Shown here in pieces: positions 6,895-16,428 of a DNA stretch of 64,000 nt. Source of the stretch: JADHUC01 sp964617665 (GTDB lineage Bacteria; Planctomycetota; Planctomycetia; Pirellulales; Pirellulaceae). The stretch's first letter is position 1; each line of letters begins with the position of its first letter. The DNA lies in NCBI GenBank assembly GCA_964617665.1, contig CAZUAH010000008.1:1-64000 (forward strand). Direction: 5' to 3'. The translations under genes and the position numbers were made by a program. The notes under the pieces are model-generated. The model was not told where the DNA came from, made no database searches, and saw only the letters and a program-made list of their open reading frames with translations.

Positions 6895-9639
6895 ATGTCT
6901 GACACGTTTGAATCGACGCAGGGAGGAGCAGACCGTTTCACCGAACATCCTGGTCCCCCCAAGAAAGAACTCTCTCCATTGGTGCTGGGATGCGGGGCCC
7001 TGCTCTTGGCGTTTTTCGCGTTGGGCGTCTTGGCCGTCGCCGGACTTGGCGTCGCTTGGTTCGCGGTCGGGCCCGCGGCAGATCCTGCGTCGGGTCGGAC
7101 TGTGATACGCCGAGGGACGCCGGTTGCGGAGCAGTCGTTGCCCGATGGCTCGTTCCTTGTGATTGAGAAGGTGACCTACGGCAGGCAGCATCGTTTCGAA
7201 TTCGACATCGAACAAACGTCGCAGCGGGGCTTTCCGGGATCACCGTCGCCTCCGGGCGGTGTTACCGAACAGACGGAGAAAGACAGTATCGTCGTCTGGA
7301 TGACAAAGTGGGACTCGACGAAACGAAAGGCATTGGACTTCGACTGGTTCCTGCGCTGTGCAGCCGTCGATGCGCACGGGTGCGAAATCGACAATTTTGA
7401 CAAAGGGCGAAACGCCTACGAGGGTTTCGGAAGCAGCAGCACGCACGGGGGCACGGGGCCGTTTTCGCGTCTGGGCGGTGGCCCTTATGACATGATCGTG
7501 ACCCACTTCGGGCTCCCGGCGATTCGTCACGACGGCAAGACGTTCAAACTACGCGTCTACGACACGACCGATCAGAAGGTCGCCGAGTTCGACGTTCCGG
7601 ATCCCACTCCGTCGGGCGGCAGCTATCCGGAATGGAAGCCGGAACCGCTGCCTGCCACCAAGAGCGATGGGGATGTTTCGTTGACACTGACCGGTCTTAT
7701 GGCGCAATCATCGGAATCGCCTCGAACGAATAACGGCATCTCCTGGACAGAAACCCGCATTCGACTGAACACGCAGTTTGAAACAAAGCAAGCAGATGAA
7801 ACAACGGGCGCCTGGAGCGAACGATCGTTTCGCCTTTTCGACGCGTTGGGGAATGAGAGTTCTGTTTGGGACTGCAGGCTGTGCCAGAAGGAATCGGCCT
7901 GGGGATTGCAGGTCAAGGTGTGGCGCAACGACTCGGCCTCGTTCGACGCCAGCGAAACATGGTCCTTTGCAGAACTTCCCGTGCCAGAGCGGCAGCGGGT
8001 GCAGTACGTGAACCAAGCGAAGACGTTCGAGCGTGCGACACTGGAACTGCTGGCGGTTGGCGGTACAGGCTCGGTGTCCTATCCCGGCTTGGTGCCTGGA
8101 TACAGTGGCGGTCACAGTTCAAGCGGAAGCAGCTACTTCGGCCAAGGCAAGGATCGGCGACGGGTGCCCTATAAAATCAGAGTCAGGGATAATCAGGTGA
8201 CCGTGGAGAGTGAGGTGCCGCATCTGTTGGCGCGTGTCACTCGTCTTTCAAGCGACCACCGACTATCGCTTCGCGTGAAGGACGACGAGGGCGGAGAAGT
8301 TCGTCTTAGCGATTCACTAGCGGTTGCCCCGGCCCCCACCCTGCGCGTCTGGTTCATCGACGCACCGCAAAAAGTCAAGTCGTTGAACGCCGAGTTCATT
8401 GTCCACCTGTGCCGCACGTTCGATTTCCTGGTTGCCCCGCCTGCGGTCGAACCAGATCCAACGGGCCCTTTGTCTCGCTCGCCGCGAACGCCCGCGCAAA
8501 GGCGCCGCATCGCCGAGCGGGAAATCCAGAACCGAAAACGAGCGTTGGCCGCCGCCCCGGATGATCTCGGAGCGATGAATAACCTGGCATGGGCTTACGT
8601 CACCGCTCCGGACGAGTTGCGGGATGCGAAACAGGCCGTCACGCTGGCCGAAAAGGCGGTAGCCCGGAAGCCGGAAGACCGCAACTATGTCAACACGCTC
8701 GGAGCGGCCTACTACCAGGCCGGGCAGTACGACAAAGCCCTTTCGATCCTGGAACGCAACGCGCGGGAACGAACGGACGCAGTGGTTTGTTTTGACCTGT
8801 ACGCCTTGGCCATGGCCTATTTCAGGCTGCACCAGAAGGACAAAGCAAAGGAGACGTACGAACAAGCGTTAGATCGCCATCGTGGTTTCGAAGCGAAACT
8901 GTCCTCGACCCACTGGCACGAGTTGTACGGATTCCGCGTCGAGGCGGCCACGTTACTCCTGGGAGAACCTCCCCAACAAGTCTTTGACCGTGCCCGAGAA
9001 CTGGCCCGCAAGGGAGCCTGGGAGCCGGCGGCGGCCCAGTTTGCCAAGGGGTTGGACGTGTATCCGGACGAACACTGGCAGTGGTATCGCAGCGGTGCGC
9101 TAGAGGCTTATTTGGATCACGCGGACGAATACCGCAACCGTTGCCGCAAGATGCTGGAATTGTTCGGCGACACGCGAGATCCATATATCGCCGAGCGGAC
9201 CGGCAAGCTCTGCCTGCTTCTGCCGGACGCGGTCCCGAACGACTCGCGCCCGACACAACTTGTGGATAGAGCCGTCGGCAAGCGTCCCGATGTCTCATGG
9301 TTGCAGCTCGCCGCAGCAATTGCCAAGTACCGGTCCGGAAAGTTCAAGGACGCGCTCGAGCAACTTCAGACCGCCGAGACACAAGCGGGAGACCAAGTCT
9401 ACTGCCGCACGTTCATTGAACTGTTTCAGGCAATGAGCCAACACCACTTGGGTGAACACGACGCTGCTCAGAAGTCGCTCGCCAAAGCCGTAGCGCGTTT
9501 GGATGCAAGTGCCCCGCAACCGGAAGACGAAACCGTCGACTACGGTACGAGTTGGCACGACTATCTTATGGCCGAAGTGATCCGCCGCGAAGCAGAGGGG
9601 CTTCTTCGTGACGCGCCGCGTCGCAAGCCGGATTCATAA
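6895..9639 (+). CDS. Membrane-anchored protein with C-terminal TPR repeats (914 aa)
   Basis: One strongly hydrophobic segment lies at residues about 28-58 (LVLGCGALLLAFFALGVLAV), after a short charged N-terminus, giving a single-pass anchor with the bulk of the protein outside the membrane. Residues about 70-530 are a beta-rich region without a recognised domain. From about 545 come TPR-type helices: AMNNLAWAYVTAPDE, NYVNTLGAAYYQAGQYDKAL, ALAMAYFRLHQKDKAKETYE and further degenerate units to the C-terminus. Planctomycetes use this tail often, frequently attached to serine/threonine kinases, but no kinase domain is present here. ATG 6895 is preceded by purine-rich sequence (AGAGCAGACC). No operon partner; a scaffold role is a guess. 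Confidence 0.7.
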   Translation: MSDTFESTQGGADRFTEHPGPPKKELSPLVLGCGALLLAFFALGVLAVAGLGVAWFAVGPAADPASGRTVIRRGTPVAEQSLPDGSFLVIEKVTYGRQHRFEFDIEQTSQRGFPGSPSPPGGVTEQTEKDSIVVWMTKWDSTKRKALDFDWFLRCAAVDAHGCEIDNFDKGRNAYEGFGSSSTHGGTGPFSRLGGGPYDMIVTHFGLPAIRHDGKTFKLRVYDTTDQKVAEFDVPDPTPSGGSYPEWKPEPLPATKSDGDVSLTLTGLMAQSSESPRTNNGISWTETRIRLNTQFETKQADETTGAWSERSFRLFDALGNESSVWDCRLCQKESAWGLQVKVWRNDSASFDASETWSFAELPVPERQRVQYVNQAKTFERATLELLAVGGTGSVSYPGLVPGYSGGHSSSGSSYFGQGKDRRRVPYKIRVRDNQVTVESEVPHLLARVTRLSSDHRLSLRVKDDEGGEVRLSDSLAVAPAPTLRVWFIDAPQKVKSLNAEFIVHLCRTFDFLVAPPAVEPDPTGPLSRSPRTPAQRRRIAEREIQNRKRALAAAPDDLGAMNNLAWAYVTAPDELRDAKQAVTLAEKAVARKPEDRNYVNTLGAAYYQAGQYDKALSILERNARERTDAVVCFDLYALAMAYFRLHQKDKAKETYEQALDRHRGFEAKLSSTHWHELYGFRVEAATLLLGEPPQQVFDRARELARKGAWEPAAAQFAKGLDVYPDEHWQWYRSGALEAYLDHADEYRNRCRKMLELFGDTRDPYIAERTGKLCLLLPDAVPNDSRPTQLVDRAVGKRPDVSWLQLAAAIAKYRSGKFKDALEQLQTAETQAGDQVYCRTFIELFQAMSQHHLGEHDAAQKSLAKAVARLDASAPQPEDETVDYGTSWHDYLMAEVIRREAEGLLRDAPRRKPDS

Positions 9640-9716
9640 CCAACCTCTCGCGGCTCTCTGGGCCGCAATCAACAAACGGCCATCCCCAGCTTTTTGAAGA
9701 AATCCGAGAACGGATC

Positions 9717-9760
9717 TTGACAGATCTATTGTTATAGTATACTAGTTAAATATATAACTA
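9717..9760 (+). promoter_or_regulatory. Promoter and likely operator of the GntR-slipin operon
   Basis: TTGACA (9717-9722) is followed after 15 bases by TATACT (9738-9743), or after 17 bases by TACTAG. AGTATACT (9736-9743) is itself a palindrome. Next to it TAGTTA (9743-9748) and TAACTA (9755-9760) form an inverted repeat with a 6-base centre. YtrA-type GntR proteins commonly bind AT-rich inverted repeats at their own promoter, so autoregulation is the natural reading. Confidence 0.6.
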
Positions 9761-9778
9761 AATCATCGGACCGCAGCC

Positions 9779-10156
9779 GTGCAGATTTCTATCGACACAA
9801 AGAGCGGGGTGCCGTTCTATCGGCAGATCATCGAGCAGGTGAAGTTCGCCATCGCCCAAGGTGACCTCCGGACCGGCGATCGGCTTCCTACGATCCGCCA
9901 GCTTTCGGTCGACCTGTCAATTAACCCCAACACGGTGATTCGCGCTTATCGCGAGCTGGAAATCGAAGGGATGCTCGACACGCATCAAGGGTCGGGCACC
10001 TTTGTCAGTAAGTGTCGGCCGGATGTCGGCAAACTTGAACGGCAACGGATGCTCGACCAAATCCTGACTGACATGTTGGCCCGGGCTTCGTCCTACGGCT
10101 TCACGCTGGACGCCGTACTGGAAGGCCTTCGTCAACGAAAGGAGGAGACCAAATGA
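9779..10156 (+). CDS. GntR-family transcriptional regulator, YtrA type (125 aa)
   Basis: The protein is short and consists of the winged HTH of GntR proteins: VPFYRQIIEQVKFAIAQGDL, then GDRLPTIRQLSVDLSINPNT and the wing GMLDTHQGSGTFVS. The remaining 45 residues form a small helical tail, as in the YtrA subfamily, which lacks a large effector domain. It starts at GTG 9779 and its stop overlaps the ATG of the slipin gene (ATGA), so the two are translationally coupled. YtrA regulators usually control adjacent transport or membrane-stress genes in the same operon, which fits this arrangement. The likely operator is the inverted repeat at 9743-9760. Confidence 0.88.
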   Translation: MQISIDTKSGVPFYRQIIEQVKFAIAQGDLRTGDRLPTIRQLSVDLSINPNTVIRAYRELEIEGMLDTHQGSGTFVSKCRPDVGKLERQRMLDQILTDMLARASSYGFTLDAVLEGLRQRKEETK

Positions 10157-11301
10157 GTCCGGCTACCAAGACCTCGGATCTCGGCAAGGCGGGGCGAACG
10201 ACGTCGCTCGAGAAGTTCGCCACCACATTGAGTGCGGACTTCCGTTTCGCGCCGCTAAATGTGCTAGTGCTAGTGACGGTATTCGCAATCGGCGTCGTCG
10301 TGCACTTGGCCCTCGCCTTCAAGCTCCAGGTTGCGGAGGAGCAGTCCACGGTGCAGGTCGTATTGCTTTATCTGTGCTCGGCCGTGGTCTTGGCCGTGGT
10401 CTTTCGAGTGGCCCAAGTCTGGGAGACCGTGGTCGTGCTGGGGGCTTCCGACTGCTTGGTCAGCTACTTGGTACTGAAGTCCGAGCACCCAGCGCTAATC
10501 GCGACCGTTATTGCGACCATTGGGGTCGCAGTCGTATGTGCGCCGGCAATACAGATCGCCTACCAATGGGAGCGGGCGGTTGTCCTGCGCTTCGGCCGGT
10601 TCAAGACGCTACACAAGCCGGGCATCTTTGTTGTGATTCCCGTCTTCGACAAGGTGGCCCAGTTCGTTGATCAACGTATTCGAGTGACCGACTTCAGCGC
10701 GGAAACCACGTTGACGGCGGACACGGTACCAGTCAACGTCGACGCCATTGGGTTTTGGATGGTCTGGGATGCACAGAAATCCGTTCTTGAGGTGGAGCAC
10801 TTCGACGAGGCCGTTGTACTCTCGGCACAAACGGCGCTGCGCAACGCAATCGGCAAGCATGACTTGGCGGTCTTGCTCTCTGAACGCGAGCGTTTGGGCA
10901 AGGAAATCCAACACTCACTTGACGAAAAAACCAGCGCCTGGGGAATCACGACACAAGCCGTCGAGATTCGCGACATCATCATCCCCAAAGGGCTCGAAGA
11001 CGCCATGTCACGTCAGGCCCAGGCGGAACGAGAACGCCAGAGCCGGATCATCCTGGGAACAGCGGAGACGGAGATCGCGGAGAAGTTCGCCGCAGCGTCG
11101 ACGCATTACCGTGACAATCCCGTTGCGCTTCACTTGCGAGCGATGAATATGGTCTACGAAGGCCTACGGCAAAAGGGCTCGATGATCATCGTCCCCTCCA
11201 GCGCGGTCGAGTCGATGGGCCTAGGGGCACTCGGCGGACTAACGTCGTTTGGCAAGGACATCCAGGATGAGCAAGCGGCGGAAGCAGAAGCTGAGTCATG
11301 A
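10153..11301 (+). CDS. SPFH/band-7 membrane protein (slipin/stomatin family), 382 aa
   Basis: The N-terminal third has several hydrophobic segments (about residues 36-55, 70-90, 95-112, 115-140). A band-7 domain starts at about residue 137: YQWERAVVLRFGRFKTLHKP, VDQRIRVTDFSAETTLTAD and EIRDIIIPKGLEDAMSRQAQ, which are the slipin hallmarks. A coiled-coil (QAERERQSRIILGTAETEIA) and a C-terminal MNMVYEGLRQKGSMIIVPSS motif follow. Slipins oligomerise on the cytoplasmic face of membranes and organise microdomains. It is co-transcribed with the upstream GntR regulator through an ATGA overlap and ends tail-to-tail with lgt (6-base overlap). A truncated copy of its 3' end lies at 1893-2120. Confidence 0.9.
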   Translation: MSPATKTSDLGKAGRTTSLEKFATTLSADFRFAPLNVLVLVTVFAIGVVVHLALAFKLQVAEEQSTVQVVLLYLCSAVVLAVVFRVAQVWETVVVLGASDCLVSYLVLKSEHPALIATVIATIGVAVVCAPAIQIAYQWERAVVLRFGRFKTLHKPGIFVVIPVFDKVAQFVDQRIRVTDFSAETTLTADTVPVNVDAIGFWMVWDAQKSVLEVEHFDEAVVLSAQTALRNAIGKHDLAVLLSERERLGKEIQHSLDEKTSAWGITTQAVEIRDIIIPKGLEDAMSRQAQAERERQSRIILGTAETEIAEKFAAASTHYRDNPVALHLRAMNMVYEGLRQKGSMIIVPSSAVESMGLGALGGLTSFGKDIQDEQAAEAEAES

Positions 11302-12171
11302 TCGCGGGCGGTTGTATTGATCGGACCTTTGCCTAGCCAACGCCAATCGCACGGCCCACATCAGCACGCACAAGCATGCGAAGGCGATGCTGGCCCATTG
11401 GGAGAAGGTTAAATCGTAGGCCAACAGTGGATTGTCTGCCCGAAACCACTCGACGGCGAATCGGATTGCGGTGTATCCGATCCCGAACAGAAGGAACGAT
11501 TCGCCCCAGCGACGTAATCGCCCATCGACCAAGAGCAGCACGCCCAGCAAGACTAGCGAGGCTGCCATCTCGTACAGCTGGACTGGATGCACGGGCAGCG
11601 ATCGTTCGGCGGATGGTGGTAGCAGGCCGGCGGTAAGGTGTTGATAGTATGCGGGACTCCCGGCGGGAAAGGTCACGGATATCGGCCAGTCTTCGTTGCA
11701 GACGCTGGGTATCGTCTGTACTTGCCGTCGCCAAGCTTGATCGTCGACGGTGGCAAGCCGATCTGGACGAACGCAGACATCACCCCAGCAGCAACCGCCA
11801 AGAATACACCCAACGCGAAGCAAGGCGATGATCAGAGGTAGCGAAAGGGCAAAGGCGTCTCCGAGCTTTCCCAGTGGTGTACGGACCACCGCGCCGTAAA
11901 TAGCCCCGACAGCGACGGCCAACAACAGTCCGCCGTACAGCACTCGGTCGTTGCCAGCGCCGCCCGATAGCGTCTGACAAAACCGTCCGCCGAGTCGTGT
12001 GCCCAATGCCGTGCTGATCAGAAGCAACGGCACCAACCAATCGATTTTCCAGGACGGGATGCCCAACCTACGAGCCCGCCGCCGCGCGACCCACCATCCA
12101 ACGCCCCAGGCCAGCAGCAGCATTGCGCCATAGGACTTGAACCAAGGAACGGAAACCAAGGTCGGATACAT
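11296..12171 (-). CDS. lgt: Prolipoprotein diacylglyceryl transferase family protein (291 aa)
   Basis: This polytopic membrane protein has about seven hydrophobic segments. Lgt features include RVGCILGGCCWGDVC in the middle and the conserved HPVQLYE with the catalytic-loop histidine and tyrosine, followed by RWGESFLLFGIGYTAIRFAVEW near the end. Lgt transfers diacylglycerol from phosphatidylglycerol to the lipobox cysteine of prelipoproteins. The GGCC-type motif is typical of the paralogous Lgt branch found in planctomycetes and some other groups, so this may be an extra copy rather than the housekeeping enzyme. The gene begins four bases after the stop of a lipoprotein gene, suggesting an operon in which the enzyme follows a substrate. 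Confidence 0.8.
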   Translation of the reverse strand: MYPTLVSVPWFKSYGAMLLLAWGVGWWVARRRARRLGIPSWKIDWLVPLLLISTALGTRLGGRFCQTLSGGAGNDRVLYGGLLLAVAVGAIYGAVVRTPLGKLGDAFALSLPLIIALLRVGCILGGCCWGDVCVRPDRLATVDDQAWRRQVQTIPSVCNEDWPISVTFPAGSPAYYQHLTAGLLPPSAERSLPVHPVQLYEMAASLVLLGVLLLVDGRLRRWGESFLLFGIGYTAIRFAVEWFRADNPLLAYDLTFSQWASIAFACLCVLMWAVRLALARQRSDQYNRPRS

Positions 12172-12174
12172 CGC

Positions 12175-12804
12175 CTACCAATCACGCTCCGGAGGCTCGA
12201 ACGCCTCTAGAACACTCTCGACAAATGACTTGTCCTTGGCCTTCTCGAAAACGAACTCATCGTCGATATATAGAGCGTCCAAGTCGACATTCTCCGCGAT
12301 CACCTTCTCCAATTCGCTGCTATTGTTGGCATTTTCTGCAGGTTCCTCATCTCCGTTCACGAATCGCAGATGGAGCGAGCCGTCTTTCAGATCCATCTTA
12401 CCGACCAAGTAGGGCGGCTTTTCGCCTACTCCAGCGAAATGTTCACAACTCAGGCATTCCATCGAGATAAAGGTCGCGTCTCCGATGGATGTCAGCCACG
12501 CTTTGAAGTCCAATCGCTCGGACGGTTTGATTTCATCACCCTCTCGGCTGTAGGTGAATATATTGACGTAGTACGTGCGAGAATCGTACGGGCGCAAGAA
12601 CAGCAAATTGTCTTCGCCTCCGTCTTCCTTCGTCACCCAAACGCCTGAGTACTTCGGATCAACTTTGCTCTTCTCTGAGTCCCCCACTGGATACTCGACG
12701 CATGCAGTGAGTCCCAAGATGACAACGATCAATGGAGCGACCGTCACCAGGCTCAACAACAGGCTTCTCCTCTTCAAGAACTGGATCAGTTGCGAGCGTC
12801 TCAT
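12175..12804 (-). CDS. Predicted lipoprotein, function unknown (209 aa)
   Basis: The N-terminus has Lys/Arg residues, a hydrophobic stretch (SLVTVAPLIVVILG) and a lipobox LTAC ending at about residue 35. The mature part starts at that cysteine and is about 175 acidic residues with no domain I recognise; YSGVWVTKEDGGEDNL and YVNIFTYSREGD suggest a small beta structure. AAAGGAG precedes the ATG at good spacing. The lgt-family gene follows after a three-base gap on the same strand, so the pair are probably co-transcribed. Confidence 0.75.
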   Translation of the reverse strand: MRRSQLIQFLKRRSLLLSLVTVAPLIVVILGLTACVEYPVGDSEKSKVDPKYSGVWVTKEDGGEDNLLFLRPYDSRTYYVNIFTYSREGDEIKPSERLDFKAWLTSIGDATFISMECLSCEHFAGVGEKPPYLVGKMDLKDGSLHLRFVNGDEEPAENANNSSELEKVIAENVDLDALYIDDEFVFEKAKDKSFVESVLEAFEPPERDW

Positions 12805-12840
12805 GCCTAATCTCCTTTATGCAAAGTAGACTGTTGAGAG

Positions 12841-13752
12841 TCAGCGGGATGGGCGTGAAACCGCCTTAATCGGCTCGCCCGAGACCTCGACCTCCTGGCC
12901 ACGAAGGTGCTTGTGGAAAAACGAAGTAACACGTTTCATCACTTCCGGTCCGCCGATACCGTGGCCACCGCCTTCGATCCTCACGAACGTAACATCAACG
13001 TCGCATTCCTTCAGCTTTTCGTTGAATAATTCAGCCTGCTCGATGGGCACGGTGCCGTCTTTCGTGCCGTGAACGATCAATATCGGTGGGTCGCCCTTGC
13101 TAACGTGGGCGGCAGGCGACGCGGCCTTGGCTTCCGCTTGTCGTTCATCGGCCGGTTTGGAGCCAAACAACAGGTCCGCCGCCGAATGCTTGAAGATGAC
13201 CATGTCAGTCGGGCCACAGAAATCCACGACGCATGTCACGCGGCTGGAAACATCGGGCGTTCCGCAATCTCCTTCCAACTCCTCGATGTCACTGGACGTG
13301 CCCAGCAAGCTGACCAAGTGGCCACCGGCCGAGCTTCCCCAAACACCCATGCGATCTGGATCGATGCCGAACTTGTCCGCGTTGGCTCGTACCCATCGGA
13401 TAGCAGCCTTGCAGTCGCTGATTTGCGCCGGCCAAATCGCCTCGCCGCTCAACCGGTACCCAACCGATACTCCAACATAATTTCCCGTTCCCACAAAGCC
13501 GGTCAACCGGCCCCCGCTCGACTTATCCCCACCGCGCCACCCGCCGCCATGGATCCAAACGATCACAGGAAGCCGATCTGCAGCCCGTTCCTTCGGCTGA
13601 TAGATGTCCAATGCCAAACTTCGCTCGCCGGCACGTCCATATTCGACGTCCCGCGTAACATCAACCTTCTGAGCAGGGCGTGGCTGTGCCGCCTCCGTTT
13701 GGACGATCGTCCCGGAGCACATCAACACGAAGACAAGTGCAAGTCGCATCAT
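12841..13752 (-). CDS. Secreted alpha/beta-hydrolase (esterase/lipase, BD-FAE-like), 303 aa
   Basis: A signal peptide (MMRLALVFVLMCSGTIVQTE) is followed by VTRDVEYGRAGERSLALDIY, the usual start of this planctomycete esterase group. The oxyanion motif HGGGWRGG, nucleophile elbow GSSAGGH, acid VHGTKDGTVP and histidine GGGHG are all present in order, so the catalytic triad is complete. The likely substrate is a carboxylic ester on sugars or small molecules. AAAGGA precedes the ATG. The length is normal for the family. Confidence 0.88.
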   Translation of the reverse strand: MMRLALVFVLMCSGTIVQTEAAQPRPAQKVDVTRDVEYGRAGERSLALDIYQPKERAADRLPVIVWIHGGGWRGGDKSSGGRLTGFVGTGNYVGVSVGYRLSGEAIWPAQISDCKAAIRWVRANADKFGIDPDRMGVWGSSAGGHLVSLLGTSSDIEELEGDCGTPDVSSRVTCVVDFCGPTDMVIFKHSAADLLFGSKPADERQAEAKAASPAAHVSKGDPPILIVHGTKDGTVPIEQAELFNEKLKECDVDVTFVRIEGGGHGIGGPEVMKRVTSFFHKHLRGQEVEVSGEPIKAVSRPSR

Positions 13753-13887
13753 GGGGTATTTCCTTTCTTCTCGGTGTATCTCTTGGCACGTGGGTTCGCG
13801 TTGTGTCAGTGTACAGCGCCCCCATCATTGACTTGATGGTATCGTGTTTCAAACTGATTGACAAACAGAAACAGCCGCATGCACAGA

Positions 13888-16428
13888 CTATTCGCCACGA
13901 CTTGTGCCAGGCGTCCACCAATGGGACCGCCAGTATGACTCCTCGACTGCATAGACGTCGATGTGCGTTTGGCTGTCAAGGCCAGCGGGAAGGACTTCGT
14001 ATCGTTTCATCTCTCGAACCCATGGTTCGCTGGGGCAGAAGTCAGGGCTGTCGAAACGTCGGTCGGTTTCCAGATACTTCTTCCCGTCCCTGCAAAGGGA
14101 CAGAATTCGCTGATAGTCTGCATCCGAAGTGTCGGAGAAGACAGCGGCCGCGGTTCGATCATCGTCGTCTTGCTCCTTGTTCCGGCAAAGGCCCATACCT
14201 CCGGCTTCGCGTGTTAGAGGGGCCAAAAGCATCAGTGATTTCTCGGGACGCGAGAGATTGAACATCAAGTGGCGGGAGAAGCGGACTCGCGCGTCGCTGA
14301 AATCAGGATTGGAGAGTACCAGTCCCAGGTTATCGGAAAGGTACTTAGGCAGCGGAATCCGCTCGTCGTGGCAACCGGCGCAGCGACGCTGGATCGCAGC
14401 GGCCGCCGCCTTGGAACTGGGCCAGACGCGATCGGAGGTATCCAACTTGCTCTTGGGAAAACCGCCGATCATTCCCGTGTCCAGCGCCGCGTAGGTGCCG
14501 GGGTAGGCGGCCGCTGATTCGATCCAGTATCGAATCATATCCTGTTCGTAGCGCGTACACTTGGCGTCGTAATGGCTACCGTCCAACATTTTCATCAACG
14601 GGCTGGCCGAGGTCCCGACCGATCGAGGTGGAAGATTTGTGCGCACCCTATCACGGCCATCCGAGACATAACCCAAGGCCGTAAGCGTATAGTAACTGTG
14701 CGAGTAGATTGGCCCACGGTCGCCTGTCAGAATCACTCCGCCGTCACGTAGATCGTAGTCGTGACATTCGACGCAATGGCGGTCGAGAATCGGTTGGATA
14801 TCACGCGGAAAATCGAATACCTCTGGAATCCCCGGCAGTGACGCAATCTTGCTAGGTGGACGCTGTAGCGCGTCGAGTACGTTGTGCCCCGGATTGGATG
14901 CCGACCGCGTGCGATGCTCATGACAGCCGACACAACTGGTCGTCTCGCCGGGCATTACGGTCAGGAAGCTGTGCATTCGTTTGACCGAGTTGTTGTGCTC
15001 GTCCAATGCCACGAAGAACAGAGGACGAAGCGCCGGAACTTCGAAATACGCCGATCCGTCTGGTTCGACGGGGACGGTGCCGACGACTCGTTCCAGAGTG
15101 TACGTGCCGCCGAAGCTGATCGGAGGCATCTTGCCGCTGAAATTGACCGGTTTGGGAAGCGTCTCCAGTATCAGAAGCTTCTTGATCTCGCCGCGTCGCA
15201 CGCCTTCCATCCGTCGACTGGCGTAGATGTCCGCCAGCACAAGTCGTCCGTTCTGTGTCTCCCGTTCCGTACGTGGCGGGACCACCGGTTCGCGCCTCCT
15301 GGACGCAAGCGGCCGCGGTTCGTGGCACTCCGCACCAGCGTCTATCCATTCCTGCGGCAACCGATACAGCCGTCGCGTCTCGCCGCGATCATTCATCAGC
15401 AAGACCTCGGGGCCGCGTGCCACTAGAAACTGATCTTCAGATAGTGGATAGGGATCACGAAAATCAGGCGACTGACTGATCTGAGAAGCGGAGCCCAAAT
15501 TGTCGGGACCTCTTTTGGGCGTAAGCACTGTGATCGCTCCGGCGTGCTCCTTACGGCCGTGTCGCGGAGAGAATACGGCCACCACCTTGCCATCCGAGCC
15601 CGGGATCGGCTTGGCGTCGATCATCACCGTCCCCGGGTGCATATTGCCGTAGTAGATCATCTGCCCGGTTCCGTCCAGGTTGGACGTCCAGAGATGGTGG
15701 AACGAAACGCGGCTTCGGTCCACGTACTCCCATCGTTGGTAGATCACGCGACCGTCCGAGATGAGCCACGGCGTGTTGTCGTGCTCGATATTCGCCGAGA
15801 TGGGATGCACGTTTCCGCCATCCGCGTCGCAACCGTATAGGATAGCCACCGGCGAGTACCAGCAGTTGACCCAGCGGTTGCATCGGCTGGAACAGAACAG
15901 GATCTTCCCGTTGGGAAGGTACGTCGGTTCGATATCATCGTAGGGTCCTGTGGTCAGCTCCCGCAGCCCACGACCGTCGACGCCTATCTCGCACAGATGA
16001 AAGAAGTCAGACCCGCCTTCACGGTACGAGAACAAGATCTTCCGGCCATCGTAGTGCATCTGCGGGTCCCGAACCGATCCTGCGGGATCGCCCAACAATA
16101 TCTTTAGATCACCACTGCGCAGATTCAGTCGACACAGCCGCCCCTGGGAACCGTACATTTTGTCCTTCGGATCAAATGCGTAGTACCCGAAGTTCTCGTA
16201 CCAATGCCCCCCGACGCCGGGCTGCCGAACGGCAAAAATGATCTCGTCCGGGTCTACCGTGTCACCACGGACCGTTACCGTTGAGAACACCGCGACGACA
16301 AAAGCCAACAGTGTGACCAGTGGACTCGCCGGATGAAGTAGCCGAAACCAGTCCAAACGTCTGCCTGGCAACCCTGATGGAGGACGGCGATCAACTTCGT
16401 TCACGAAATATGCCAACTTGTTCTTCAT
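13888..16428 (-). CDS. Exported TolB-like propeller with three CxxCH motifs, hydrazine-synthase-alpha type (846 aa)
   Basis: After a membrane signal (PLVTLLAFVVAVFSTVTV) residues about 60-420 carry WD40/PD40-type repeats (IFAVRQPG, DPQMHYDGRKILFSYREGG, PTYLPNGKILFCSSRCNRW). Three haem-type motifs follow: CVGCH near residue 495, CVECH near 551 and CAGCH near 682. The combination resembles the middle domain of hydrazine synthase subunit alpha, which is common in non-anammox planctomycetes with no link to hydrazine. The open frame extends to 16668, but the extra 80 residues look non-coding and the signal sequence begins at ATG 16428. Function is probably periplasmic redox or binding; the substrate is unknown. 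Confidence 0.72.
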   Translation of the reverse strand: MKNKLAYFVNEVDRRPPSGLPGRRLDWFRLLHPASPLVTLLAFVVAVFSTVTVRGDTVDPDEIIFAVRQPGVGGHWYENFGYYAFDPKDKMYGSQGRLCRLNLRSGDLKILLGDPAGSVRDPQMHYDGRKILFSYREGGSDFFHLCEIGVDGRGLRELTTGPYDDIEPTYLPNGKILFCSSRCNRWVNCWYSPVAILYGCDADGGNVHPISANIEHDNTPWLISDGRVIYQRWEYVDRSRVSFHHLWTSNLDGTGQMIYYGNMHPGTVMIDAKPIPGSDGKVVAVFSPRHGRKEHAGAITVLTPKRGPDNLGSASQISQSPDFRDPYPLSEDQFLVARGPEVLLMNDRGETRRLYRLPQEWIDAGAECHEPRPLASRRREPVVPPRTERETQNGRLVLADIYASRRMEGVRRGEIKKLLILETLPKPVNFSGKMPPISFGGTYTLERVVGTVPVEPDGSAYFEVPALRPLFFVALDEHNNSVKRMHSFLTVMPGETTSCVGCHEHRTRSASNPGHNVLDALQRPPSKIASLPGIPEVFDFPRDIQPILDRHCVECHDYDLRDGGVILTGDRGPIYSHSYYTLTALGYVSDGRDRVRTNLPPRSVGTSASPLMKMLDGSHYDAKCTRYEQDMIRYWIESAAAYPGTYAALDTGMIGGFPKSKLDTSDRVWPSSKAAAAAIQRRCAGCHDERIPLPKYLSDNLGLVLSNPDFSDARVRFSRHLMFNLSRPEKSLMLLAPLTREAGGMGLCRNKEQDDDDRTAAAVFSDTSDADYQRILSLCRDGKKYLETDRRFDSPDFCPSEPWVREMKRYEVLPAGLDSQTHIDVYAVEESYWRSHWWTPGTSRGE

